From Datura wrightii (Eukaryota; Streptophyta; Magnoliopsida; Solanales; Solanaceae), in NCBI GenBank assembly GCA_035772735.1, contig JASDFA010000016.1, positions 147,324,501 to 147,388,500 of the forward strand: a stretch of DNA of 64,000 nucleotides, read 5' to 3'. The translations under genes were made by a program, and so were the position numbers. Below are positions 11,179 through 22,205 of this stretch, piece by piece; position 1 is the stretch's first letter; the number at the start of each line of letters is the position of its first letter. The notes under the pieces are model-generated. The model saw only the letters and a program-made list of their open reading frames with translations, did no database searches and was not told where the DNA came from.

Positions 11179-11352
11179 TCTCCGCAGAGTTCACTCAAAT
11201 TCAAGATTAATAGGAATAAAGGAGTTTCCACTCCGTCGAGTACTTGACATTCACAAAGAGACAGTCTGTGGTTGTCAAAAATAAAAAGAAAACATAAATG
11301 AGGAGATAATAACTAAAATTTAAACACAACAATTACTCTAGCCCTAAGCTGT
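11179..11352 (-). other. 5' leader of element B
   Basis: A-rich leader between primer site and gag. No coding sequence seen. Confidence 0.5.
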
Positions 11353-11372
11353 ATTCCCAGACAAAGGCGCCA
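11353..11372 (-). promoter_or_regulatory. Primer binding site, element B (tRNA-Asp type)
   Basis: The minus strand reads TGGCGCCTTTGTCTGGGAAT, close to the plant tRNA-Asp primer site TGGCGCCGTTGCCGGGGA used by Athila elements. Five bases separate it from the LTR, as in element M. Confidence 0.82.
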
Positions 11373-11377
11373 TTTTT

Positions 11378-11733
11378 TATAACGCTCAAATCACACTCCT
11401 GTAAAAGTATGACATGGATGTTGTCAATACATAACCAACAAATGTTAGGGTCTATCCCAAAGGGAATATGGTTAAGATATAGAATAACGCTAGTATTTAA
11501 GCTTGTAAATGTGTTATATCCAAAAGGGGGATTTTGTAAAAGCAATTATATGACAACTTTGAGAATTGATATTTGTTTATCAATATTATGCAAATAACTG
11601 GGGTAAGTGTTCCCCATGGATTCATAACTGCTTCAGGGTTTACACTTGTGATCTATCCCAATGCTTACTTGTAGAACTGATAACTAGGGTTCATCTAAAC
11701 TACTGTTCATATCTATTTGATGATTATACTCAA
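11378..11733 (-). repeat. LTR of element B, piece 1 (3' end of the LTR)
   Basis: This is the reverse complement of the last part of the Athila-like LTRs at 36584-38253 and 56967-58634. It is interrupted by element C at 11734. It ends TATAACGC where M's LTR has GCATTATCA. Confidence 0.85.
11729..11733. repeat. Target-site duplication, left of C
   Basis: CTCAA, against CTCTA at 21455-21459. One of five bases differs. Joining the flanks restores the Athila LTR sequence seen at 37885-37915. Confidence 0.7.
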
Positions 11734-14030
11734 TGTCATGTCCCAAACGGAGGCCCAGATTGTAACAGGGGACAAGGAGCCCCGAGAGACCCCGATTCGA
11801 CCCATGGTATAAGCAGACATCTAACTCAACCAAGAATTGATTAACAAACAATATAATCATAGCAGAAATCTAACTTGAATATAATATTAGAATATAAAAT
11901 ATGAAGTTGAATACATACATATGTCTGAGTAGCCTCTAAACTTGCCGAAACGGAAATACGTAAAATAAAGCTGAATAGTCTTGTCCTTGAAAGATGAGGA
12001 CTCACCAACAAAGCAACGGTAACTCTGATAGGTTGACTAAAAGAGGGATTGAAGATGAGAGCCAGGTCTTTTATCATGAAATAATTAGCATAGAAAGTAT
12101 GCGGTAAGTACATGGAATGTACCAAGTATGCAAGGTAAGTAAAACTGCTAATGTAAGTAAATTCATTTAAGGGAAATGCATTAATTAAACATAAACATCA
12201 GTAAATTGAGAGTAGGTATTGCATGCATTCTTTCTAAAATCATGGACTCTTCATAAAATGACATAACATAACTTCATAACATCATAACTGAATCGATTGA
12301 CTCAAAGATGAATTCTGACATTTATAAGTAAAAGCTGAATATTGAGTCAAACCTGCTTTAGAACATGCTTTTATATAAATCTCATAACCAATGAATATCC
12401 ATATCTGAAATCATGAGGAACAATGGGACACTTACCTATTAACTGACATACCACGATAGAGTTTACGTAGTCCCAACTAGTACACTCAAGTGGGCAGAGC
12501 CGTCAAAAACCTTGCCAGGGCTAAGGACGCTAACATGATATCTATATCAAGCTCATGGGCCATTAGGGTCAGGGATAGCTCGCAAGGGAGTCCAAATAAT
12601 ATATAATAGTATCAACCTACATTGGCGCGCAGTTCTGAGGCATAGGGTGATCGAACATTAGCCTTCTTGGTGCTAGACACTACTCCAAAAAACATGCATA
12701 TGCTCTACATCGTATATAACAAAGCTCAACATCGTTTATTGACGAATCTCAATGATCAAATACATCTCAAATATGAAATCATACATATGGGAAGCTTTAG
12801 TTCAAAACATACCACAAGCTGTAAACATACTTGGAAGCCTTTGCTCCAAAACCATGTGGTAACTATGCATAGGAAGACGTAACTCAAAACATACCACAAG
12901 CTAGGAATGTAAATTTGGGAGTCTTCACTCAAAAACAATGTGGTAAGCTTGATTTGAAAAAAATCATCATTTAGACATAACACGTGGGATTTGCCCAAGC
13001 TTTATCATACTTAGAAATACTCAATTCTCGTCGAAAACATAATTTTAAACATGGGTAGCTTCAAATCATTCTTTTTCATCATAATATCCCATCATTATCA
13101 CATATACTTCATAAATCTCACTTTTCATGATCATCTCATTAATGGGCTTCAACATTCATAAGGCTAGATACATAATTTTAGTTGAAATCATTATAAAACT
13201 AGACCATGCTTCACAATTCGATAATAAAAACATAATCAATTCATACCCATGTATAGAAATCTATAATTCATGCATTTGGGTAAAAACTCCATTGATCAAT
13301 CATGGAATTTCATAGTTGTAGAGAGGGATTGGGAATGGATGTCGAAGAAACCACCCATTCATAACCCTACATACCTGATGGAGAGTGAGTCCTACTCTCC
13401 CTTGAATGCCCAAAAAGGAATAGAAAGAAATTGAATAAGAAAACCTTGAATCACCCTTTGAGCACCTCTCTATCACTCTTCCATCTCTTGCATGCTTGAA
13501 TAAAGACTTTAGGATAGTTTCCCCCTCTAAAACCCACCTTTCATAGGCTAAAACAACGTATTTTAGGCTTTAGGAACTTACGAATTATGAAAAAACCCAC
13601 ACTAATTTCGTAGAAAAAGACTGCCAGGAGGTCCCAATGAGGGACCTAACAACTCGTCCTCACTGGCCACGACTCATGGCCTCAATCCGTGGTGTTCACT
13701 GCCAAATTCCATCAGGGGACCCCACAAATCGTGGTGGCTGATCACGACTCGTGGTCACCACCTGCGATCCCCACTGTCCAAAATTTTCTTTCCAATTTCT
13801 AGTCAAGGCCACGGGTGACACCACGAGTCGTGTGGCCCGACCACGACTCGTGTTCATGCCCATGGTGACTCCTCTAGACCACACTCCTCATCCTTGACCA
13901 TGAGTCACCCCATGACTCGTGGTCCCTCCTCTATGGTCACCTAACGACCCGTCGTAAGATCTATTGCAGAATTTTAGTTTTTCTCTGTTTCAACTCCTAG
14001 GTCTAATCTCTGGGCTCCTGGGGTAAAACA
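11734..14030 (-). repeat. 3' LTR of element C
   Basis: 2297 bp from TGTCATGTCCC to GGGGTAAAACA. Its U3 (13640-13940) is packed with GACTCGT words. CACGAGTCGTG (13822-13832) and CACGACTCGTG (13842-13852) form an 11-bp inverted repeat with a 9-base loop. Confidence 0.9.
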
Positions 14031-14041
14031 AAATCTCCCCC
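14031..14041 (-). promoter_or_regulatory. Polypurine tract, element C
   Basis: On the minus strand GGGGGAGATTT directly precedes the 3' LTR. It is the primer site for plus-strand DNA. Confidence 0.82.
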
Positions 14042-14046
14042 TTGGA

Positions 14047-14066
14047 AACATGCATCCTCGAATGTT
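14047..14066 (-). promoter_or_regulatory. GAGGA-loop hairpin next to the polypurine tract, element C
   Basis: The minus strand reads AACATTCGAGGATGCATGTT, with arms AACAT/ATGTT plus an inner C-G pair around loop GAGGAT and one mismatch. The same structure lies at this spot in D, G, J and I. Confidence 0.6.
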
Positions 14067-14289
14067 GGAAAACACACAGAAAAGAGAGATACGCAATTAT
14101 CATAATCAAATACTGATCATTTAAACCGAAAACTGATGGAATGACTACCTCTGATTCAAAATACACAGATGGACTGAATTCTATAATTATACATACATCC
14201 TCAAACATAAAAGAAACTTGTGCACATGAACTGAGCATGAAACTAAATAGAGTCATAGAGAAAAACTGATAATCTCAAGTCAAAACTGA

Positions 14290-14739
14290 GTCGGTAGATA
14301 ATAAATGTGGGTATCTAGACATCATATCCACTTTGGCTTCCCTTATAGCTCCTTCCATATGTTGATGCCTCCATAATACTTTAACTGAAGCTACTTCCTT
14401 GTTGCTTAGCCTCTAAACCTGACAATCTAATATTTCCACCGGAACCTCCTCATAGCTAAGGCTAGCTTTTACACTGATGTTGTCCACCGGGACTACTAGA
14501 GTTGGATCTCCCAGACATTTCTTCAAAAGCGATACATGAAACACAAGATGCACAAAAGATAAACCTGAGGGCAATTCCAACTCATACGCCACCTTACCAA
14601 GTCTTCTCACAATCCGGTAGGGGCCAACATAGCGGGGATTAAGTTTTCCTTTCTTTCCTAACGACATTATTTCCTTCATGGGAGATACCTTCAAGAACAC
14701 CCAGTCATCGACTTCAAATTCTAATTCTCTTCTTCTCAT
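14290..14739 (-). pseudogene. Integrase C-terminus and chromodomain, element C
   Basis: The open piece 14739-14413 carries the integrase tail: RRRELEFEVDDWVFLKVSP, then YVGPYRIVRRLGKVAYELEL and FHVSLLKKCLGDP. A stop after DCQV (14410-14412) cuts the chromodomain, whose remainder is readable downstream as RLSNKEVASVKVLWRHQHME to about 14290. In this lineage the chromodomain reads histone marks and steers insertion to heterochromatin, as known for chromoviruses. Dead. Confidence 0.82.
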
Positions 14740-15340
14740 GTCCGCATAGGACTTTTGACGACTCTAAGCAGTTTTTATCCTGTCCCTTATCAGTTGAACC
14801 TTTACCATAGCCTGATGAATCGAGTTTTGTCCTATCATGGTTGCCTAACCAACCTCAAACCATCTGATGGGCGATCAACATCTCCACCCATAAATATGCT
14901 CGAACGGTGCCATTTGGATATTGGATTGATAGTTGTTATTGTTAGCAAACTCAATCCATGGAAGGTGATCATCCCAGTTACCTTTAAAGTCCATCATGCA
15001 AGCTATCAACATGTCCTCGAGGGTCTGAATTGTCCCCTTCCCTTGACCATCCATTTGCGGGTGAAATGCGGTGCTTAGTTTAACTTGTGTACCAAGTCAT
15101 TTTTGAAAACACTGCCAAAATTGAGAGGTAATGAGTACCTCAGTTTAAAATGATAGACAAGGGCACTCCATGAAATCGAACTAACTCCTGGATATATAGC
15201 TTGGAATAATCCTCCACTGAGTCCGTGGTTTTGACCGGTAGAAAAATGATCAACTTTAGTCAGCCTGTCTACCACCACCCATATAGAATCATTCTGTCAG
15301 CGAGTATGAGGTAGGCTCGTAATGAAATCCATATTAATCT
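14740..15340 (-). pseudogene. Integrase catalytic core, element C (degenerate)
   Basis: The minus strand keeps VVDRLTKVDHF (near 15275) with the first catalytic Asp, and the region aligning to the second and third acidic residues, as in D and G. Several frameshifts break it; only short open pieces such as 15075-15278 remain. Integrase would join element ends to host DNA. Confidence 0.65.
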
Positions 15341-15344
15341 CTTC

Positions 15345-15687
15345 TCACTTACAAGTGGGAATGCTACTATCCTGAAGTACGCCTCCCGGCCTTTGATGCT
15401 CAACCTTTACTTGTTGACAGTTCGGACACTTGGCTATGAATTCTGCAATATCCTTCTTCATGCCGTTCCACCAATATATTTCCCAAAAATCATGATACAT
15501 CTTGGTTGCACCCGAATGGATAGAATATCTAGATCCATGAGCCTCATTCAACATCCAACTCCTCAAATCATTGACATTTGGAACACATAGGTGACCCTGG
15601 TACCGAAGTACACCATCTCCCCCTTGGGAGAAGACCTCCACCTTTTGACGTCTAATGGCTTCCTTCAACTTTACCAAAATTAGATCC
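15345..15687 (-). pseudogene. Integrase zinc-binding N-terminus, element C
   Basis: The open piece contains GDGVLRYQGHLCVPNV, LNEAHGSRYSIHSGATKMY and AKCPNCQQVKVEHQRPGG, the HHCC zinc-binding module with both His and both Cys visible, followed by the linker to the catalytic core. A stop at about 15345 ends it. Confidence 0.85.
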
Positions 15688-16305
15688 TCATTGTCTAGCT
15701 TTCACATCAGTCACCAAGGACGATTCTAACCCATTTTTGACAACAACACCGCCATCAATCGAGTTGACCAACCTAACTCCCAACCTTGCGAGTCGATGTA
15801 CATCTTTCACCAACCCCTTCTTTCCTCCATCCACATGGGACACACTCTCCATAGAGAGCCTACTAAGTGTATCCACAACCACATTAGCCTTACCCAAATG
15901 GTAAAAGACACTCATATCGTAGTCCTTTAGTAGCTCCGACCACCTCCTTTGCCAAAGATTGAGATCTTTCTCCCTAAACACATATTCTAAACTCTTGTGA
16001 TCCGTAAATACATCCACATGGACCCCATACAAATAATGTCACCACATCTTCAAGGCTAATACCACCACGGCCAATTCAAGGTCATGGGTCGGGTAATTCT
16101 TCTCATGGAATTTCAACTATCTAGAGGCATATGCTATCACTTTCCCATGCGGCATCAACACACACCCAAGTCCAATCCTTAAAGAATCGCAATACACCAC
16201 AAATCTATTAGTACCCTCGGGTAGGGCCAACACTGATGTTGAAGTGAGTCGAGTCTTTAACTCTTTGAAGCTTTTCTCACAAGCCTCTAACCATTGAAAT
16301 TTCAC
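15688..16305 (-). pseudogene. RNase H, element C
   Basis: Two open pieces, 16305-16117 and 16032-15688. The first has FVVYCDSLRIGLGCVLMPHG (RNase H first strand with its Asp) and ends in the IAYASR motif. The second has DVFTDHKSLEYVF with the expected Asp, then RWSELLKDYDMSVFYHLGKA and NVVVDTLSRL. A stop near 16116 and further damage near 16035-16060 separate them. Confidence 0.8.
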
Positions 16306-16308
16306 TTT

Positions 16309-17100
16309 CTACTGAGTCAACTTGGTCAAAGGTGCTAGAATAGATGAGAAACCCTCAACAAACCTCCGATAGTAGCTAGCTAAACCCAAGAAACTCTGAA
16401 TATCTGAAGGATTCACCCGTCTAAGCCAATTATTCACTGCCTTGATTTTTGGAGAATCTACCTTTATGCCCTCACTCGACACCACATGGCCCAAAAATGC
16501 TATGGAGTCTAACTAAATCTCACACTTGCTGAGCTTGGCATACAATTAGCGATCCTTGAGAGTCTGGAGCACTACTCTCAAATGAGCGGCATGCTCCTCC
16601 TCGCTTCGAGAGTATATAAGGATGTCATCAATGAACACAATCACGAACATGTCCAGATATTGCTTGAACACCATGTTCATCAGGTCCGTGAAAGATGCAG
16701 GAGCATTCGTTATTCCAAAAGACATAACTACAAATTCATAATGACCATAACACATCCTGAAGGCTATCTTCGGGATATCACTCTCCCGAACTCTGAGCTA
16801 ATGATACCCAGACCTGAGATCTATCTTTGAGAAACACTTGGCACCCTGAAGCTGGTCAAACAAATCATCGATCCTGGGTAAAGGATACCTTTTCTTGATG
16901 GTGAGTTTGTTCAATTGCCAATAGTCAATGCACATATGAAGCGAACCGTCCTTCTTTCGGACAAATAGCACTGGTGCACCCCATGGAGACTTGCTCAGTC
17001 TAATGAAACCCTTATCTAATAAGTCCTTCAACTGCTCTTTCAAATATTTTAGCTCAGTTGGAGCTATTTTGTAGGGAGGAATAGATATGGGCTGCGTGTC
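16309..17100 (-). pseudogene. Reverse transcriptase, element C
   Basis: Three open pieces: 17043-16798 (VLFVRKKDGSLHMCIDYWQL, FSKIDLRSGYH), 16755-16546 (FVVMSFGITNAPASF and the catalytic VFIDDILIYSRSEEEH) and 16494-16309 (MGHVVSSEGIKVDSPKIKAV, then FLGLASYYRRFVEGF). Both catalytic aspartates of FIDD are present. Breaks at about 16797, 16545 and 16500 are stops or small indels. Confidence 0.85.
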
Positions 17101-17744
17101 AGAAAGAAGGTCAATACCGAAAACAATCTCCCCCTAGGGAGGAATACTTGGTAAGTCATCGGGAAAGACTTCTGGATACTCACGTACTACTAGAACTGAC
17201 TGGATAGTCTAGGTTTCGGACTCGACATCCTTAACCCTAACTAGATGGTACATGTAACCCTTAGAAATCATCTTTCTGGTCTTAAGGTAGGAAATGAATC
17301 TACCTACAGGCACAACTGCACTACCCTTCCATTCTAAAACTGGCTCTCCTGGAAATCTAAACTACACTGCCCGGGTTCTACAATTACCTAAAGCATAGCA
17401 TGCAAATAGCCAATCCATGCTGAGAATAACATAAAAATTGGTCATGGATAACTCTATCCAATCTGCTGAGGTGACCTTACGAAGGACTGAGATTGGACAC
17501 CTCAATACACCGGTCTAGCTATAATTGAGTCACCTACTAGAGTAGAAACTGAGAAGGGTTCTGACAAGATAGCGGGACTGACTCTGAAGCTATTGGTCAC
17601 ATAAGGTATCAAAAAAGACAAGGTATCCCCCGGATCTAGCAAAGCATAAACATCAATAAGGAAAACTCGCAACATACCAGTGACCACATCTGGGGAGACC
17701 TCCGGCTCTTAACGGGAAGCTAAAGAATAGAATCTATTCTGGCG
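17101..17744 (-). pseudogene. Aspartic protease and linker, element C
   Basis: The open piece 17687-17502 reads MVTGMLRVFLIDVYALLDPG then DTLSFLIPYVTNSF. The second half of the domain, with the DWLFACYA-like end near 17400, is in another frame. The linker to reverse transcriptase (VVREYPEVFPDDLP type) is at about 17150-17200. Confidence 0.7.
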
Positions 17745-18912
17745 CTAATCGCCAACTATGCTAGTAGGTGCCCCCTGATGTGCTGTGCATGCGGGAGGGG
17801 CTGCTGAACTAGAAGCTGGGCCTCGGCCCCCAACTTGATCCATAGCTGGAAAATCTCTAAGCAAGTTTTCGGGCTGCCTACACCCGAAAAACGCACCTGA
17901 ACCTGCCAAACACTGGTTGTGTGCCCTCGACCACATCTGCGACAAGTTGAGATGCTAGAATCTGTGGGTCTACTACTATGACCCCTCGGGCCGAATGCCC
18001 GCTCTCTCTAATCATGTCTAGGCCTGGAGGGCACACTCAGTGTTGAAGATGCTGGGGTTGATGATAAATGGTAGGTCTGCTATCGGTGCCCACCACTGGA
18101 CCTCTACTGAGAGAATTTGTGGTCCTCGATCCTGGCCCTCTTGGCCTCCCTCTTTCTCGAATGCGCCGCCTCCATCTATAGGGCGTACAACACTATCCGT
18201 AGGAAATCCATATCCTGATAGAGATAGCGGTCTTACAATCCTTGTCAAAATAGCCCGCTACTCTATGGACGAATATACTCACCCGCATCCTATGATTGTC
18301 TACCAACTCTAGGGCATATTTCAGTAGGCGAGTGAACTCTAGGGCAAAGTTTTGTACATTTATTCTCCCTTTATTCAAATTCACAAATTCAACTATCTTT
18401 GACTCCCTCATCTCTCGAGGGAAGAACCGTTCTTGAAATGCAACATGGAACTCTTTCCAAGTGACTGTACCTGCTCATATGACCCTACTATCCTTCCAAT
18501 GAAGAAACTAGATATGTGCGACCCCTTTTAACTAATAAGAGGCCAACTCGGTGCACTCAACCCCATTCACCCCCATGACTTGGGTGATCTTAACAATCTC
18601 GTCTATGAACTCATATGGGTCCTCATCTATGTTGGACCCAAGGAACTCCAGCGAGTTAATCCTCAAGAAGTATTTGACTCAAGCCACCTCTGCGTTGCCA
18701 TTTTACGAAACATGCGCAACGGCCTGCTGATTGACCTGAGTAGTTAAGGCCTGTGCAAGCATCTGAATAGCGATCTGAAACTCAGTATGGGCAGCTGGCA
18801 TCGGTGCTTGAGGCTCCTGAACTGGTGGGGCTTGTATATGCCCATGATCATTACCATGCTCGTGGCCTTTACCATCTCCATTCCTTCTTTTGTTCATTCT
18901 TCGAGGAGCCAC
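17745..18912 (-). pseudogene. Gag with zinc knuckle remnant, element C
   Basis: The N-terminus at 18912-18703 reads VAPRRMNKRRNGDGKGHEHG, with GTG where the family has ATG, then VQEPQAPMPAAHTEFQIAIQ and QALTTQVNQQAVAHVS. The core at 18411-18193 has MRESKIVEFVNLNKGRINVQ and ALEFTRLLKYALELV. The zinc-knuckle part (17945-17745) has lost cysteines: FFGCRQPENLLRDFP. Stops near 18702, 18530 and 18192 break the frame. Confidence 0.78.
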
Positions 18913-19105
18913 AATTTTGCATTTGCGAATAACACGAATAAGAAGGATAGAAAGACTTTTGATCGCACAACATAGATCATGAAAGAAGGGAACATTTCCT
19001 AAACGTCTTGTAGCATCTTCGTCATAAGTGTGGCGCGCTTCAAACCCATGAAAAAGACTCTACTCAACACAGCTTTCAGACACTCTAGGAAACTTTCAAC
19101 CTATG
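18913..19105 (-). other. 5' leader of element C with conserved open stretch
   Basis: In frame with gag, the minus strand reads HTYDEDATRRLGNVPFFHDL (about 18980-19041) without a stop down to gag. The same is seen in D, E and G (see findings). Confidence 0.55.
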
Positions 19106-19117
19106 GCTCTGATACAA
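19106..19117 (-). promoter_or_regulatory. Primer binding site, element C
   Basis: The minus strand reads TTGTATCAGAGC, the tRNA-iMet primer site with one base lost. Confidence 0.8.
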
Positions 19118-19121
19118 AGTT

Positions 19122-21454
19122 TGTCATGACCCAAACGGAGGTCCGGATTATAACACGGGACAAGGAGCCCCGAGAGACCCCAAGTCGACCCATGGAATAA
19201 GCATACATCTAACTCAACCAAGAATTGAATAACCAACAATATAATCGGAATTCTAACTTGAATACAACATCAAAACACAAAAAACCAAAACTGAATACAT
19301 ACATATGTCTGACTAGCCTCTAAACATGACGAGTTGATGGGACAAGACCCTAACTAACTCAACAAGTTTAAACTGAAATACGTAAAATAAAGCTGAATAG
19401 ACTAGTCCTCGAAGTATGAGGACTCACCAACAAAGCAATGCTAACTCTAATAGCCTGACTAAGAGCGGGCTGAAGTTAATAGCCGGGTCCTGTATCATGA
19501 TATGATACAGCATAGAAAGTATGGGTTCAGTACGTGGAATATACTAAGTATGCAAGGTAAGTGAAACCGCTAATGTAAGTAAATTCATTTAAGAGAAATG
19601 CATTAATTAAACATAAACATCAGTAAATTGAGAGTAGGGATTGTATGCATTCTTTCTAAAATCATAGCCTCTTCATAAAATGACATAACATAAATTTATA
19701 ACATCATAACTGAATTGATTGACTCAAAGCTGAATCCTGACATCTATAAGTAACAGCTGAGCATTGAGTCAAACCTGCTTTAGAACATTCATATACATAA
19801 ATCTCATAAGTAATGAACATGCATATCTGAAATTATGAGGAACAATGGAAGACTCATCTTTTAATGGACATACAACGATAGAGCTTACGTGGTCCCGACT
19901 ATTACACTCAAGTGGGCACAGCTGTCCTAAACCTTGCTAGGGCTAAGGACGCTACCATGATATCGCTATCAAGCTTATAGGCCATTAGGGCTGGGGATAG
20001 CTTACAAGGAGTCCCAATAATATATAACAATATAAACATACGGTTGCGCGTAGTTCTGAGGCATAAGGTGATTGATCCTTAGCCTACTCGGTACTAGACA
20101 CTACTCCCAAAACATGCATATTCTTAACATCTTATATAATGAATCTCAACATTGTCTATTGACAAAACTCAATGATCAAATCCATCTCAAATATGAAATC
20201 ATTCATATGAGAAGTTTTAGTTCAAAAAACACCACAAGCTGAAAACATACATGGGAGCCTGTGCTCCAAAACCATGTGGTAAGCTATGTATAGAAGACTT
20301 AACTCAAAACATACCATAAGCTAAGAATGTAAATTTGGGAGTCTTCACTCCAAAACAATGTGGTTAGCTTGATTTGAAAAAAAATCACCATTTAGACTTA
20401 ACATGTAGGCTTTCACCAAGCTTTATCATACTTAGAAATACTCAATTATCGTTGAGAACATAATTATAATCATGGGTAGCTTCAAATCATGCTTTTTCAT
20501 CATAATATCTCATCATTATCACATATACTTCGTACATCTCACTTTTCATGATCATCTCATCAATGGGCTTCAACATTCATAAGGCTAGAAACATAATTTT
20601 AATTGAAATCATTATAAAATTAGCCCATGCTTCATCATTTTATAATAAAATCATAATCAATTAATATCGATGTGTAGAAATGGATAATTCATGCATTTGG
20701 GTAAAAAAACCATAGATCAATCATGGAATTTCATACTTGTAGAGAAGGATACGGCATAGGTGTGGAAGAAATCACCCATTCATAACCCTACATACCTGAT
20801 TGAGACTGAGTCCTACTCTGCCTTGAATGCCCAAAATGGAATTGAAAGAAATTGAAGAAGAAAACCTTGAATCACTCTTTGATCACCTATCTATCACTCT
20901 TCTATTCTCTTGCATGAATGGATGAAGACTTTAGGATAGTTTCCCCATCTAAAACCCACCTTTCATAGGCTAAAACGACGTAATTTAGGCTTTAGGAACT
21001 TAGGAATTACGAAAAGACCCTTAATAATTTCACAGGAAAAGACTGCTAGGAGGTCCCAACGAGGGACCTAACAACTCGTCCTCATTGGTCTTTACTCGTG
21101 GCCTCAATCCGTGGTGTTCACTGCAAAATTTCCATCAAGGGACCCCAAGAATCATGGTGGCTCACCACAACTCGTGGTCACCACCCATGATCCCCACTGT
21201 CCAAAATTTCCTTTCCAACATTTAGTCCAGGCCAGGGGTGACACCATGAGTCGTGTGGCCTTACCATGACTCGTGGTCATGCCCGTGGTGACTCCTCCAG
21301 ATCACACTCCTCATCCTTGACCACGAGTCAGCCCACGACTCATGGTTCCTCCGCACGGGTCACCTAACGACCTGTCTTGAGATCTAGCACAGAATTTCAG
21401 TTTTTTCTCCGTTTCAACTCCCGGGTCTGACCTTTAGGATTTCGGGGTATAACA
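19122..21454 (-). repeat. 5' LTR of element C
   Basis: 2333 bp from TGTCATGACCC to GGGGTATAACA. It matches 11734-14030 along its length and carries about 40 bp near 19328-19370 that the left LTR lacks. U3 GACTCGT words lie at about 21060-21400. Confidence 0.9.
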
Positions 21455-22205
21455 CTCTATCACAAGGCTAGGTCTCATTAGCGATTTAACTTAAATCGTT
21501 ATCAATTTACCCTAAATTAACTATTCTGGGACTGTAACTCAAGTAATACAATGACCCATAAAGATCAAGGCTTTGCTTTAATTTTCTTTTCCTAATCTCT
21601 ACTTCTCTAGTTTCAAGCAAGTAAAGAATCAGGGCAAGTCCTTATGTTGCGCTCCATTAAGAAACATTAAAGATGAAGAGAATACAGTAAAAGTGTTTAG
21701 CATTGGTTTAAAATCACTTTGTGCAACCTTAGTTTGTCAATTCACCATGTTTCCCACAATCCTAGTTGTGGAGGTTTTAGCCTTTCATGATTGTAAGAGA
21801 ATTATAAGTATTCATAGGCAATAATATAATTTAGAAATTATAAATATTATTGGAAGAAAACCCAATTGATTATTTCATGAATTAATGAAGAACAAGTCAA
21901 GAACAATAGTAGAATTAACTCAAGAAAATCTCAAAAGTTGTTCTCCAATAACCAAAACTCCCTACAATCGGTCTCTCTAATTGTCTATCTCCACATCTGA
22001 CTCTCTTTTACAAAAATAACCTAGAAAAGTATTTATACAAATAATTAGAAAAATTTCCTAAATTAACATGGAAACTACTAAAAATGCCACAGACTTCACC
22101 TACGACCGGTAACATGATTGTACGGGTCATAACTTCACTCGTACATTGGCTGACGTCTTCTGATATTGGCTGAGTGTTGGAATCTAGTATGACTCATACA
22201 ATGAA
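21455..22205 (-). repeat. LTR of element B, piece 2 (middle)
   Basis: This is the reverse complement of the middle of the Athila-like LTRs, for example the part with TTGCTTGAA..CTTAGTGAAGTAGAGATT near 37730 in F. It starts with the CTCTA duplication and is cut by element D at 22206. Confidence 0.83.
22201..22205. repeat. Target-site duplication, left of D
   Basis: ATGAA, against ATGGA at 31116-31120. Joining the flanks restores the Athila LTR word order seen in M near 57530-57560. Confidence 0.7.

Larger units (their letters stand above)
11734..21454 (-). mobile_element. Element C: full-length Tekay-like chromovirus, minus strand
   Basis: 9721 bp, with 3' LTR 11734-14030, internal part 14031-19121 and 5' LTR 19122-21454. 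Domain order on the minus strand is gag, protease, reverse transcriptase, RNase H, integrase, chromodomain, the order of Ty3/gypsy chromoviruses. Both ends follow the TG...CA rule on the plus strand (TGTCATG and AACA). It lies within the LTR of B with a 5-bp duplication differing at one base. All domains are present but each has several stops or frameshifts, so the element is structurally complete but not autonomous. The two LTRs are very alike apart from an approximately 40-bp segment (19328-19370) absent from the left LTR, which suggests fairly recent insertion compared with B. Confidence 0.92.
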
